NCBI GenBank assembly: GCA_964544115.1
Contig: CAZJBP010000060.1
Coordinates: 1 to 20,212 of the forward strand
From: CAZJBP01 sp964544115
Lineage (GTDB): Bacteria; Verrucomicrobiota; Kiritimatiellia; UBA8416; JADHWI01
Length of the DNA: 20,212 bases
Reading direction: 5' to 3'
Shown: in pieces, positions 8,801 through 14,772 of the stretch
How the letters are laid out: every line of letters begins with the position of its first letter
How positions within the stretch are numbered: the stretch's first letter is position 1
Position numbers and translations under genes: made by a program
Notes under the pieces: model-generated
What the model was told of the DNA's origin: nothing
Database searches by the model: none
What the model saw: the letters and a program-made list of their open reading frames with translations, nothing else

Positions 8801-8830
8801 CCCTTCCTCATTGGTCTCACCGCCGAATGA
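5813..8830 (+). CDS. Large exported protein, POTRA-like repeats plus PVC-type C-terminal domain
   Basis: A protein of about 1005 residues with a signal peptide (KKAIVVCMAAVSATLASGA). I do not recognise it as a whole. Residues about 30-125 (LLKAGYLRDGYAEADVRGRLDG, then VVSINEGQRYLCGDLVVTGS) and about 180-300 (ALEVTGAVTNRPEDVIQFTGLTPG) have the helix-helix-strand pattern and phrases of POTRA domains, as in BamA/TamA/FhaC-type proteins, but no C-terminal beta-barrel follows. A middle region (about 310-810) is partly helical and unassigned. The last ~185 residues (from about 820: IDLGGAYNIPLG, HDFDVRGL, RLQFLHG, YEDGTVETV, TWVNPHP) resemble a domain common in exported PVC-group proteins. Start is uncertain: ATG at 5813 or GTG at 5825 (GGTGA 4 nt upstream); the far upstream extension is not credible. 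Confidence 0.6.
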   Translation: MGEIVKKAIVVCMAAVSATLASGASDDVRYEGCVKYTPTALERSLSWNLEYQIVKATAPPDQRLEVIRRLLKAGYLRDGYAEADVRGRLDGRTNIVVSINEGQRYLCGDLVVTGSLHEVSSTALRGLLLPASGGVAGTNRSDQHAGSAFDRLAGRTNAPNDSTAMTLVGWTPERGAPFDPWAQRQLRAAVSNAFAELGHFFCDFDLRLQKRLAEGRADLVVDVKSEGPPLVIGALEVTGAVTNRPEDVIQFTGLTPGMNITRSLVAEKERSLRQSARLIAGRIVPSSPDAGGRSRVTIRIAEAPGMPPLTQDLSDVAQSCLRIGDWMEAFKTNGDDVVGSFSLSSLTGFSFSCSMIVSPVQGFQALLRDRADASGHDLAVLQALAGGELGVYFPRRHRKFIAPPSPRSVTAMFALTAKDVKAGDAWKSFECGVGVAGNAGTGTPLRTQVTVDPVVLASFAYGCNPMTRLDGNTCVIAGTNLTARFDAGSGRLRKLEGQHDDVSIEAHVERGALLRAAERIRKEGSGWTNLYDPARPIASFVSFAGPEVLQLPILSTSTLARVTSQQWRTAESALDKIFTGLGAADLDALFESSSTSTGSVLHIPPEASRLPPQLTGGILAMAASQLLVEDCRLAPAGSWAATALRALALRLCGLQRLVAKELEVLAQSPSSGPLALQLCASIGSGVDPRFARDVATLALTRLSAADFTRDIQPFLDKDAMLGELTLRAGCTVAALQDDEVDALCAFLPADCAQSFRHFATALRDESVPGIPQRMSHALGRFWDENLRASYEQGLRRLRNEINQSALGIPLPRPGVALPEGAIDLGGAYNIPLGVIFGRTPDASNCVAQLTTNIQRIAGHDFDVRGLVLTAPPGMEEGIPNGVHGIVVGRLCERLQFLHGALNGESLGTVQNVAVYEIGYEDGTVETVDVVAGRDIASVYVRAGAPPVQSPVAWECNDTRGLPVNGRIRFYVQTWVNPHPAVVIESVCIVNRHARVMPFLIGLTAE

Positions 8831-8872
8831 CAGCGGCGCTCAGGACTCGGCGAGCCAGCGCTTCAACGGGAG

Positions 8873-8899
8873 GGCGGCTGTCATGTCATGTCAGCCGCC
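8873..8899 (+). terminator. Hairpin downstream of the large exported-protein gene
   Basis: A perfect 8-bp GC-rich stem GGCGGCTG/CAGCCGCC encloses an 11-nt loop made of TCATG repeats. It lies 43 nt after the stop codon. No T-run follows, so it is a stem that could end or stabilise the transcript rather than a textbook intrinsic terminator. Confidence 0.4.
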
Positions 8900-8926
8900 G
8901 GTGCGTAATACGAGGATAGTGCGGGG

Positions 8927-8955
8927 TTGACTCGACTCTGGTGTCAGGATAGATG
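8927..8955 (+). promoter_or_regulatory. Weak candidate promoter for the coiled-coil gene
   Basis: TTGACT (8927-8932) is followed 17 nt later by TAGATG (8950-8955), about 39 nt before the chosen GTG start. The -35 is good and the -10 poor. Confidence 0.3.
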
Positions 8956-8993
8956 CTTGGGGCGGTGTGACGACCGATGCAAGGAGTGGCGTT

Positions 8994-9956
8994 GTGGCGA
9001 TCATCAGAAGCAGCCGGTTTCTGCCAGCCGTGGTGTCCGTTATACTCTTCTTCCCCTGTCTGTCTCTCGCTGGACAGACCAACACCCTCGAGTCGCTGAA
9101 GGCCACCTACGACAAGGAGAGCCAAAGCCTCACAACGGCCCACGAGCAGAGCAATGAAGACGCCTTGAAGCAATACGGCAAGGCTGTGGAGGATCTGCTG
9201 GCGACCCTCAAGCAGAAGGGCGATTTGGACGGTTACCTTGTGGTTGAAGCGGAAAGAAAGCGTTTCCGCGCTGAAGGGACGGCGCCCACGACGCCTGCCC
9301 CGGTTCTTCAGGCCCTCGGCGAAGCCTACGAGAAGGCGGTGAGCGATGCCGGCAGCGACCTGGCTCGACAAACCGTTGGCCTGAAGAGGAACTACGTTGC
9401 GGCACTCGATGGGCAAATCAAAGAGTTGGTTAAGGCCGGCAAGATTCCGGACGCCGGCGCCGTCAAGACGGAGCGGGACAGGGTGGCTTTTGAATTGGCG
9501 GATCTGGAATCGCATCTGCCGCAGGAGCCCGCTGCCGTCCAGGAGAAACGGCCCGTCAAGCCCCCAGCCGCATCAGCGCAGGCAGGGGGCGTGAGCACCT
9601 ACACCAAGCCTCTATGGATGGTCATGGTGCAGAGATGGCAAGACCTGCTGATGCCCCCGGTGAAGAAGGGGGACAAAGTGGTTGTTCAGTGTGCGCCACG
9701 TTCACAGGTGACCACAAAAGGGCCGTACGTAAGGATGATGTTCAAGATCAGGATTGGCGAGCCGGGCAAGGAGTATTGGTTCGACTCGGACGGCAAGTAT
9801 GTTCAGCCATCGCAAGTGCGCACATGGAACGGGTGGCGGACCATCCAGACGCTGTTGCCCTGTCTCGAAGTCGCGGCGGAACAAGAGGGGCGCTTGTCCA
9901 TCTGGGCGAACAGCAGAGCCAACCTAACGCTGGATGTGAAGGTGCAGCGTCAGTGA
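8994..9956 (+). CDS. Exported coiled-coil protein of unknown function
   Basis: A 320-residue protein with a clear signal peptide (MAIIRSSRFLPAVVSVILFF, cleavage probably near SLAGQ). Residues about 25-180 are charged, Glu/Lys/Gln-rich and helical with heptad-like spacing (ESLKATYDKESQSLTTA; LLATLKQKGDLDGYLVVEAE), consistent with a coiled coil. A Pro/Ala-rich linker (VQEKRPVKPPAASAQ) leads to a C-terminal beta-rich domain (about 220-320) with the segment KIRIGEPGKEYWFDSDGKY. I cannot assign a function; proteins of this coiled-coil-plus-beta style are frequent in PVC bacteria, as I recall. I chose GTG at 8994 because AAGGAG (8981-8986) lies 7 nt before it; a GTG at 8967 is an alternative. No clear partner gene is adjacent, since intergenic repeats follow. 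Confidence 0.65.
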   Translation: MAIIRSSRFLPAVVSVILFFPCLSLAGQTNTLESLKATYDKESQSLTTAHEQSNEDALKQYGKAVEDLLATLKQKGDLDGYLVVEAERKRFRAEGTAPTTPAPVLQALGEAYEKAVSDAGSDLARQTVGLKRNYVAALDGQIKELVKAGKIPDAGAVKTERDRVAFELADLESHLPQEPAAVQEKRPVKPPAASAQAGGVSTYTKPLWMVMVQRWQDLLMPPVKKGDKVVVQCAPRSQVTTKGPYVRMMFKIRIGEPGKEYWFDSDGKYVQPSQVRTWNGWRTIQTLLPCLEVAAEQEGRLSIWANSRANLTLDVKVQRQ

Positions 9957-10003
9957 CTCCACCGAGCATGCGCCCACGTTGGGGCCTGCTTGTCTCCGGG
10001 TGA

Positions 10004-10109
10004 GCAAGGGGCGGCCGGCAAAGAACGGCCACAGTACAGCAGGCGCTACGAGCCTGCTGGGTTTGCCAGCCAGCGCGTTCGTAGCCCGCGCTGTGCCGCG
10101 GCCCCTTGC
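10004..10109. repeat. Compound palindromic intergenic unit with GCTACGA-loop hairpins
   Basis: The unit is bounded by perfect 9-nt inverted termini, GCAAGGGGC (10004-10012) and GCCCCTTGC (10101-10109). Inside are two related hairpins in opposite orientation. The first (10036-10060) has the stem CAGCAGGC/GCCTGCTG with loop GCTACGA. The second (10070-10094) is the exact reverse complement of the 25 nt at 5512-5536, with stem CAGCGCG/CGCGCTG. The loop is conserved while the stems differ and stay paired, which suggests selection on structure. Confidence 0.7.
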
Positions 10110-10120
10110 CGTTCCACGAC

Positions 10121-10161
10121 GAAACGGATGCACCCCGGGCGCGCGGGCGCATCTGTGTTTC
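10121..10161. repeat. Inverted pair of the GAAACGCAGATGC repeat
   Basis: GAAACGGATGCACCCC (10121-10136) is followed by its near reverse complement GGGCGCATCTGTGTTTC (10145-10161), forming an imperfect hairpin. The left arm with its GGGCGCGCG extension recurs directly at 10299-10325. Confidence 0.6.
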
Positions 10162-10189
10162 ATTGCCTGTCGCGTCCCCGCGCGGGCCT

Positions 10190-10206
10190 GCGCCTCGGAG
10201 AGGCGC
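10190..10206 (-). repeat. TCC-loop hairpin, copy 1
   Basis: A perfect 7-bp stem GCGCCTC/GAGGCGC with a 3-nt loop (GGA on plus, TCC on minus). Read on the minus strand with its flanks it parallels the hairpin at 10260-10276; both are preceded by GTAGG and followed by GCCC-like sequence. Confidence 0.6.
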
Positions 10207-10259
10207 GGCCTACTCTGTTGCACTGGCCATCTCGCTGGACAGGTGCGTACGCGTAGGGC

Positions 10260-10276
10260 GGCGCTCTCCGAGCGCC
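10260..10276 (+). repeat. TCC-loop hairpin, copy 2
   Basis: A perfect 7-bp stem GGCGCTC/GAGCGCC with loop TCC. Compared with the copy at 10190-10206 (minus), the outer stem bases differ on both sides in a compensatory way while TCTCCGA is kept. Confidence 0.6.
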
Positions 10277-10298
10277 TGCCCCCTGTACGGCGTGCACC

Positions 10299-10325
10299 GA
10301 AACGCAGATGCACCCCGGGCGCGCG
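10299..10325 (+). repeat. Direct copy of the GAAACGCAGATGC repeat
   Basis: These 27 nt match 10121-10145 apart from a 2-nt insertion (GAAACGCAGATG versus GAAACGGATG), including the shared tail CACCCCGGGCGCGCG. The related hairpin at 5612-5635 has the same core. Confidence 0.6.
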
Positions 10326-10436
10326 TTCCTCCGAGTTTTTTGTGTACTCCCCGAGCCGCCTCGTGCATCCTACGCGGGGTCTGAGGTGGGCGGCGGTTCC
10401 CGTGGAGGGTGTAGCCGGCCCGCGATGGAGCAGGGG

Positions 10437-11882
10437 ATGAGCGAATCTGAGACCAACGAATACCGGGAGAACCGGCTTCAGCACATGCGTCAACTGGCTG
10501 AGCTGGGGCACAAGCCGTTCGGGGCGGCCTTCGAGCGCACGGGTCGCATCGGCGAGGTTCGCGCGGCCTTCGAGGAGGGCCGGCGCGTGTCGATCGCCGG
10601 CCGGATGATCCGCGTGCGCGACATGGGCAAGAGCGTCTTTGCCGACCTGCACGACGGGTCCGAGCGCCTGCAGGTCTACGTGCAGCAGAACGCCCTCGGT
10701 CCTGAAGCCTTTGCGGCGTTTCGCCTGCTGGATATCGGCGACCACGTCGGCGTGAGCGGAACGCTCTTCACCACGCGCACGGGCGAGCAGTCGCTGAAGG
10801 CCGAGACCTGGACGCTGCTGAGCAAGGCCCTGCTGCCGCTGCCGGAGAAGTGGCACGGCCTGCAGGATGTCGACACCCGCTACCGCGAGCGCTACCTCGA
10901 CCTCATCTCCAACCCGGAAGTGCGGTTGCGCTTCAACCGCCGGATCCAGGCCATCCAGGAGATCCGCGCGTTCCTCGCCGGCCGGGGGTTCTGCGAGGTC
11001 GAAACGCCGATGATGCAGCCGCACGCCGGCGGAGCGACCGCGCGGCCGTTTGTCACGCGCTACACCGCGCTGAGCACCGACATGTACCTGCGGATTGCGC
11101 CCGAGCTGTATCTCAAGCGCCTGCTCGTGGGCGGGTTCGACAAGGTGTTCGAACTCAACCGCAACTTCCGCAACGAGGGGCTGGACCGCACGCACAACCC
11201 CGAATTCACCATGCTGGAGATCTACGAAGCGTACGGGGACCTGCGCAGCATGAAGGCGCTGATCGAGGCGATGATCACGCACGTGGCGCAGACGGTGTTC
11301 GGCACCCTTAAGGCGGGCACGGCCGAGCAGCCGATCGACCTCACGCCCCCGTGGCGCGAGGTGGCGTACCGTGACCTCATCGCCGAACGGATGGGGCCGG
11401 ACTGGTACACGCTGCCCGCGGCCGCTGCCCGGAGCCGGGCGGAAGCGCAGGGCCTGTCGGTGGACCCGGCCTGGGATCATCTCCTGATCAGCCACGAGGT
11501 CTACGAGAAGCTCATCGAGAAGACGCTGATTGCGCCGACCTTTGTCACGCGGCTGCCCGCGGCGCTGATTCCGCTGGCCAAGAGTTGCGAGGACGACCCC
11601 GCGTCGGTCGACGTGTTCGAGCTGGTGATCGGCGGGCAGGAGATTGCGCCGGCCTACTCGGAGCTGAACGACCCGCTCGAGCAGCGGCGGCGGCTGGAGA
11701 GCCAGTCGGGCGCCGAGGCGGAGAAGATCGACGAGGACTTCCTGCTGGCCCTGGAGCACGGCATGCCGCCGGCGGGCGGGATGGGCGTGGGCATCGACCG
11801 GCTGATCATGATCCTGTCGGGGGTCGAGGCCATTCGCGACGTCATCCTCTTCCCGCAGCTCAAGCCGCGGGCCCAGGCCTGA
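10437..11882 (+). CDS. lysS: Lysine--tRNA ligase, class II
   Basis: A 481-residue cytosolic enzyme that charges tRNA-Lys with lysine using ATP. The N-terminal part (about 1-145) is the OB-fold anticodon-binding domain (GRMIRVRDMGKSVFADLHDG). The catalytic core shows the class II motifs: PMMQPHAGGATARPFVTRY, motif 2 in ELNRNFRNEGLDRTHNPEFT (about 240), and motif 3 in GGMGVGIDRLIMIL near the C-terminus. The length is slightly below the usual ~500. I chose the ATG at 10437 with GGAG 5 nt upstream; an in-frame ATG at 10425 would add four residues. It is the first gene of an apparent operon with the lolC/E-like gene (32-nt gap) and lolD. Upstream lies the repeat cluster, and no clear promoter was found. 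Confidence 0.95.
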   Translation: MSESETNEYRENRLQHMRQLAELGHKPFGAAFERTGRIGEVRAAFEEGRRVSIAGRMIRVRDMGKSVFADLHDGSERLQVYVQQNALGPEAFAAFRLLDIGDHVGVSGTLFTTRTGEQSLKAETWTLLSKALLPLPEKWHGLQDVDTRYRERYLDLISNPEVRLRFNRRIQAIQEIRAFLAGRGFCEVETPMMQPHAGGATARPFVTRYTALSTDMYLRIAPELYLKRLLVGGFDKVFELNRNFRNEGLDRTHNPEFTMLEIYEAYGDLRSMKALIEAMITHVAQTVFGTLKAGTAEQPIDLTPPWREVAYRDLIAERMGPDWYTLPAAAARSRAEAQGLSVDPAWDHLLISHEVYEKLIEKTLIAPTFVTRLPAALIPLAKSCEDDPASVDVFELVIGGQEIAPAYSELNDPLEQRRRLESQSGAEAEKIDEDFLLALEHGMPPAGGMGVGIDRLIMILSGVEAIRDVILFPQLKPRAQA

Positions 11883-11914
11883 CCATCGCGCCGGCGGGAG
11901 CCGGGAAGGAGCGC

Positions 11915-13138
11915 ATGCTGCCGTTTTCGCTGTTCCTGGCCTTGCGGTACCTGCGCGCGCGCCGGTCGTTCATCTCCGTCGTCACCCTGATCTCCGTGAT
12001 CGGCGTCCTCCTGGGCGTGGCGATCCTGGTCATCGTCCTGTCGGTGATGACCGGCTTCGATAACATGTGGCGCGAGAAGATCCTGAGCTTCAAGCCCCAC
12101 ATCATGGTCCAGGGGCGGCAGGGGACGATCGAGGAGCCGGAGCTGCTCTGCCGCGCGATCGAAAAGATTCCTGGGGTCGTCGGCGTCGCCCCGAGCGTGG
12201 AAACGCGCGTGCTGATGCAGTGCGAGGGCCGGACCGCCGCCCCGATCGTGGTCGGGATCGACCCCGCGCGGGCGGCCTCCGTCAGCCGCGTTGCCCGCTC
12301 GGTCACGATCGGCCGATTCGACATCAGCGACCGCAACGCGGTGATCGGCATCGACCTGGCGATGGCCCTGGGGGTCGGCGTGGGCAGCAAGGTGCTGGTG
12401 TATTCGCCGCGCAACGTCGTGACCCGCGACGAGCTCTACCTGCCCGAGGAACTCACCGTGACGGGGCTCTTTGACATGGGCATGCGCGACTTCGACACCG
12501 GGTTCATCCTGACCTCGATGGATGCCGGTCGCGAGCTGGTCGGGCTTGAGTCCGGGGCGCAGTCGCTCAACGTGATGATCAGCGACCCGTTCCAGTTCGA
12601 GGCCGCCGGGCGGCAGATCCAGCGGGTGGTGGGGCCGTACTACGAAGTGCGGACCTGGAAGGAGATCGACCGCCTGCTCTTCGACGCGCTCAGCCACGAG
12701 AAGACGATGATGTTCGTCCTGCTGGTGTTCATCACCATTGTGGCCATCTTCTGCGTGACCAACACGCTGATCGTCATCACCGTGAACAAAACCAACGAGA
12801 TCGGCCTGCTCAAGGCTCTGGGGTTCTCGTCGTGGCAGATCATGGGGGCCTTTGTGTGGCACGGCTGGATCCAGTGCATGGTCGGCACCGTGGCGGGCAT
12901 TGCCGGCGGGCTGCTGGTGCTGGTGAACCTGCCGGGCATCGTGAAGCTGCTCGGGAAGCTCAACGTGGAGGTGTTTCCGAAGGGGATCTACGGGCTGGAC
13001 GAGATCCCCTGGAGCACCTCCCCGGGCGAGATTGCCCGCGTGGCGCTGTTCGTGATGGTGTTCTGCACGCTGTCGAGCCTGCTGCCGGCGCACCGCGCGT
13101 CGCGGCTGGACCCGGTGCAGGCCCTGCGCAACGAGTAG
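11915..13138 (+). CDS. LolC/LolE-type lipoprotein-releasing permease
   Basis: A 407-residue inner-membrane protein of the FtsX/MacB fold. It has one N-terminal helix (about 20-48, FISVVTLISVIGVLLGVAIL), a large periplasmic domain (about 50-260) and three C-terminal helices (about 262-288, 309-340, 371-392). The N-terminal RYLRARRSFISVVTLISVIG and VLSVMTGF segments are typical of LolC/LolE. With LolD it would extract mature lipoproteins from the inner membrane and pass them to a periplasmic carrier. Only one permease gene is present next to lolD, so the complex may be a homodimer as proposed for LolF-type systems; whether a second permease exists elsewhere is unknown. AAGGAG ends 3 nt before the ATG. 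It sits between lysS and lolD. Confidence 0.88.
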   Translation: MLPFSLFLALRYLRARRSFISVVTLISVIGVLLGVAILVIVLSVMTGFDNMWREKILSFKPHIMVQGRQGTIEEPELLCRAIEKIPGVVGVAPSVETRVLMQCEGRTAAPIVVGIDPARAASVSRVARSVTIGRFDISDRNAVIGIDLAMALGVGVGSKVLVYSPRNVVTRDELYLPEELTVTGLFDMGMRDFDTGFILTSMDAGRELVGLESGAQSLNVMISDPFQFEAAGRQIQRVVGPYYEVRTWKEIDRLLFDALSHEKTMMFVLLVFITIVAIFCVTNTLIVITVNKTNEIGLLKALGFSSWQIMGAFVWHGWIQCMVGTVAGIAGGLLVLVNLPGIVKLLGKLNVEVFPKGIYGLDEIPWSTSPGEIARVALFVMVFCTLSSLLPAHRASRLDPVQALRNE

Positions 13139-13169
13139 TGGGCGAAGAGAGAGGGGATTCGCGAACCGA

Positions 13170-13856
<687 letters not shown>

Positions 13857-13874
13857 GGTGGCGTGAACGCCACC
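13857..13874 (+). terminator. Hairpin directly after lolD
   Basis: A perfect 7-bp stem GGTGGCG/CGCCACC with the tetraloop TGAA begins at the base after the lolD stop codon. No T-run follows, so termination is uncertain. It marks the end of the lysS-lolD operon, before the promoter at 13934. Confidence 0.4.
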
Positions 13875-13933
13875 GTCCCCGCGCGAGTTGGGGCGCAATT
13901 CGTCCGCTGGCCGCTGGACCGTTGCCGTATAAG

Positions 13934-13962
13934 TTGACAGTCCGGGTGGCTGCTGCTATGTT
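13934..13962 (+). promoter_or_regulatory. Strong sigma70-type promoter of the dksA-like operon
   Basis: A perfect TTGACA (13934-13939) and TATGTT (13957-13962) are separated by 17 nt, with TGC before the -10 (extended -10). A start near 13969 would give a short leader of about 20 nt carrying GAGAGGTGG (13978-13986) ahead of the ATG at 13990. This is the best promoter in the window and probably drives the run from the DksA-like gene to lpxA. Confidence 0.75.
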
Positions 13963-13989
13963 CCCGCGCTCTACTTTGAGAGGTGGACT

Positions 13990-14754
13990 ATGGCAATCAA
14001 GAGCAAAGCCCCGAAGAAGCAGGCTTCCACTGTGACGCGGAAGCCCGCCGCCAAGGCCGTTGTAGTGCAGAAGAAGGCCGCTTCGAAACCCCAGAAGAAG
14101 GCCCCTGCGAAACAGCAGCCGGCGGCGAAGCGGGCTGCCCCGCAGGCGGCGCGGCCAAAGGCCCCTGTGGTCGTCCATAAGCCGGTGGCCAAGGCCGCGA
14201 AGGCTGCGCCCAAGGGCAAAGCTCCTGTCGCCAGGAAGGCTGTGTCCAAGCCGGCCTCCAAGGTTGCCGCACGCAAGGCGGCGGTCCCGATGGCCATGAA
14301 GCTCGCCGTGCGCGCTCCTTACGGTCTGAACAGGCAGAAGCCGCCGGAGGCACCGTCGGTCAGCACTCGCGTAGGCCATGCCAAGGGGCTGACCGCCGCG
14401 GAGAAGAAGCAGTTGAGAGCCATGATGCTGGCCATGCGCGAGCGCCTGTCGCGGCAGGTGGGAAACCTCAAGCAGGAGTCCCTCCAGCAGCGCGAGGAGA
14501 TCGTCACCAGCGAGGACGGCACCGACGCCTTCGACCGGCAGTTTGCCCTGACGGTGGCCAGTTCGGAGCAGGATGCGATCTTCGACATCGATGACGCCAT
14601 CCGCCGGCTGGATGCAGGGAAATATGGCGCTTGCGAGGACTGCGGGTGCGAGATTGAGATGCCTCGCCTCAAGGCGCTACCGTTCGTCCGCCTGTGCATC
14701 CGTTGCCAGTCCGAGTCAGAACGCAACCGTCCGCGGTTCCGCCCGCTGGAGTAG
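13990..14754 (+). CDS. DksA/TraR-type zinc-finger protein with histone-H1-like tail
   Basis: A 254-residue two-part protein. Residues 1-119 are Lys/Ala/Pro-rich, with about two dozen lysines and no Asp or Glu before residue 120, resembling H1-like tails of bacterial nucleoid proteins. Residues about 133-254 form a DksA/TraR module: a helical coiled-coil region with an acidic tip (Asp179, Asp182 in GTDAFDRQ), then a C4 zinc finger with Cys215, Cys218, Cys236 and Cys239. DksA proteins enter the RNA polymerase secondary channel and tune initiation. The DRA motif of E. coli DksA reads DRQ here. The tail could bind DNA or RNA; that is inference. It has its own strong promoter and a 7-nt-to-ATG leader SD region. 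Its stop is in the same frame as, and 18 nt ahead of, the lspA start. Confidence 0.85.
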   Translation: MAIKSKAPKKQASTVTRKPAAKAVVVQKKAASKPQKKAPAKQQPAAKRAAPQAARPKAPVVVHKPVAKAAKAAPKGKAPVARKAVSKPASKVAARKAAVPMAMKLAVRAPYGLNRQKPPEAPSVSTRVGHAKGLTAAEKKQLRAMMLAMRERLSRQVGNLKQESLQQREEIVTSEDGTDAFDRQFALTVASSEQDAIFDIDDAIRRLDAGKYGACEDCGCEIEMPRLKALPFVRLCIRCQSESERNRPRFRPLE

Positions 14755-14772
14755 GCTAGGCTTGGCTTATCG

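Larger units (their letters stand above)
9957..10436. other. Gene-free repeat cluster (480 nt) upstream of lysS
   Basis: This stretch contains at least three families of small palindromic repeats described separately: a 106-nt palindromic unit (10004-10109), GAAACG-GATGCACCCC copies (10121-10161 and 10299-10325) and two TCC-loop hairpins (10190-10206, 10260-10276). Reading frames run through it but show no credible protein. The lysS leader occupies the last ~100 nt; GGAG at 10428-10431 is its likely ribosome-binding site. Confidence 0.65.

Noticed and set aside
10336..10341. A run of six T that might be an intrinsic terminator
   Set aside because: No stable GC-rich stem lies directly before it; the preceding GGGCGCGCG has no partner at the right distance.
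9924..11759. A 611-codon open frame on the minus strand across lysS
   Set aside because: It is antisense to a clearly recognisable lysS, low in complexity, Arg/His/Leu-rich and without a recognisable motif; long antisense frames are common in GC-rich DNA.
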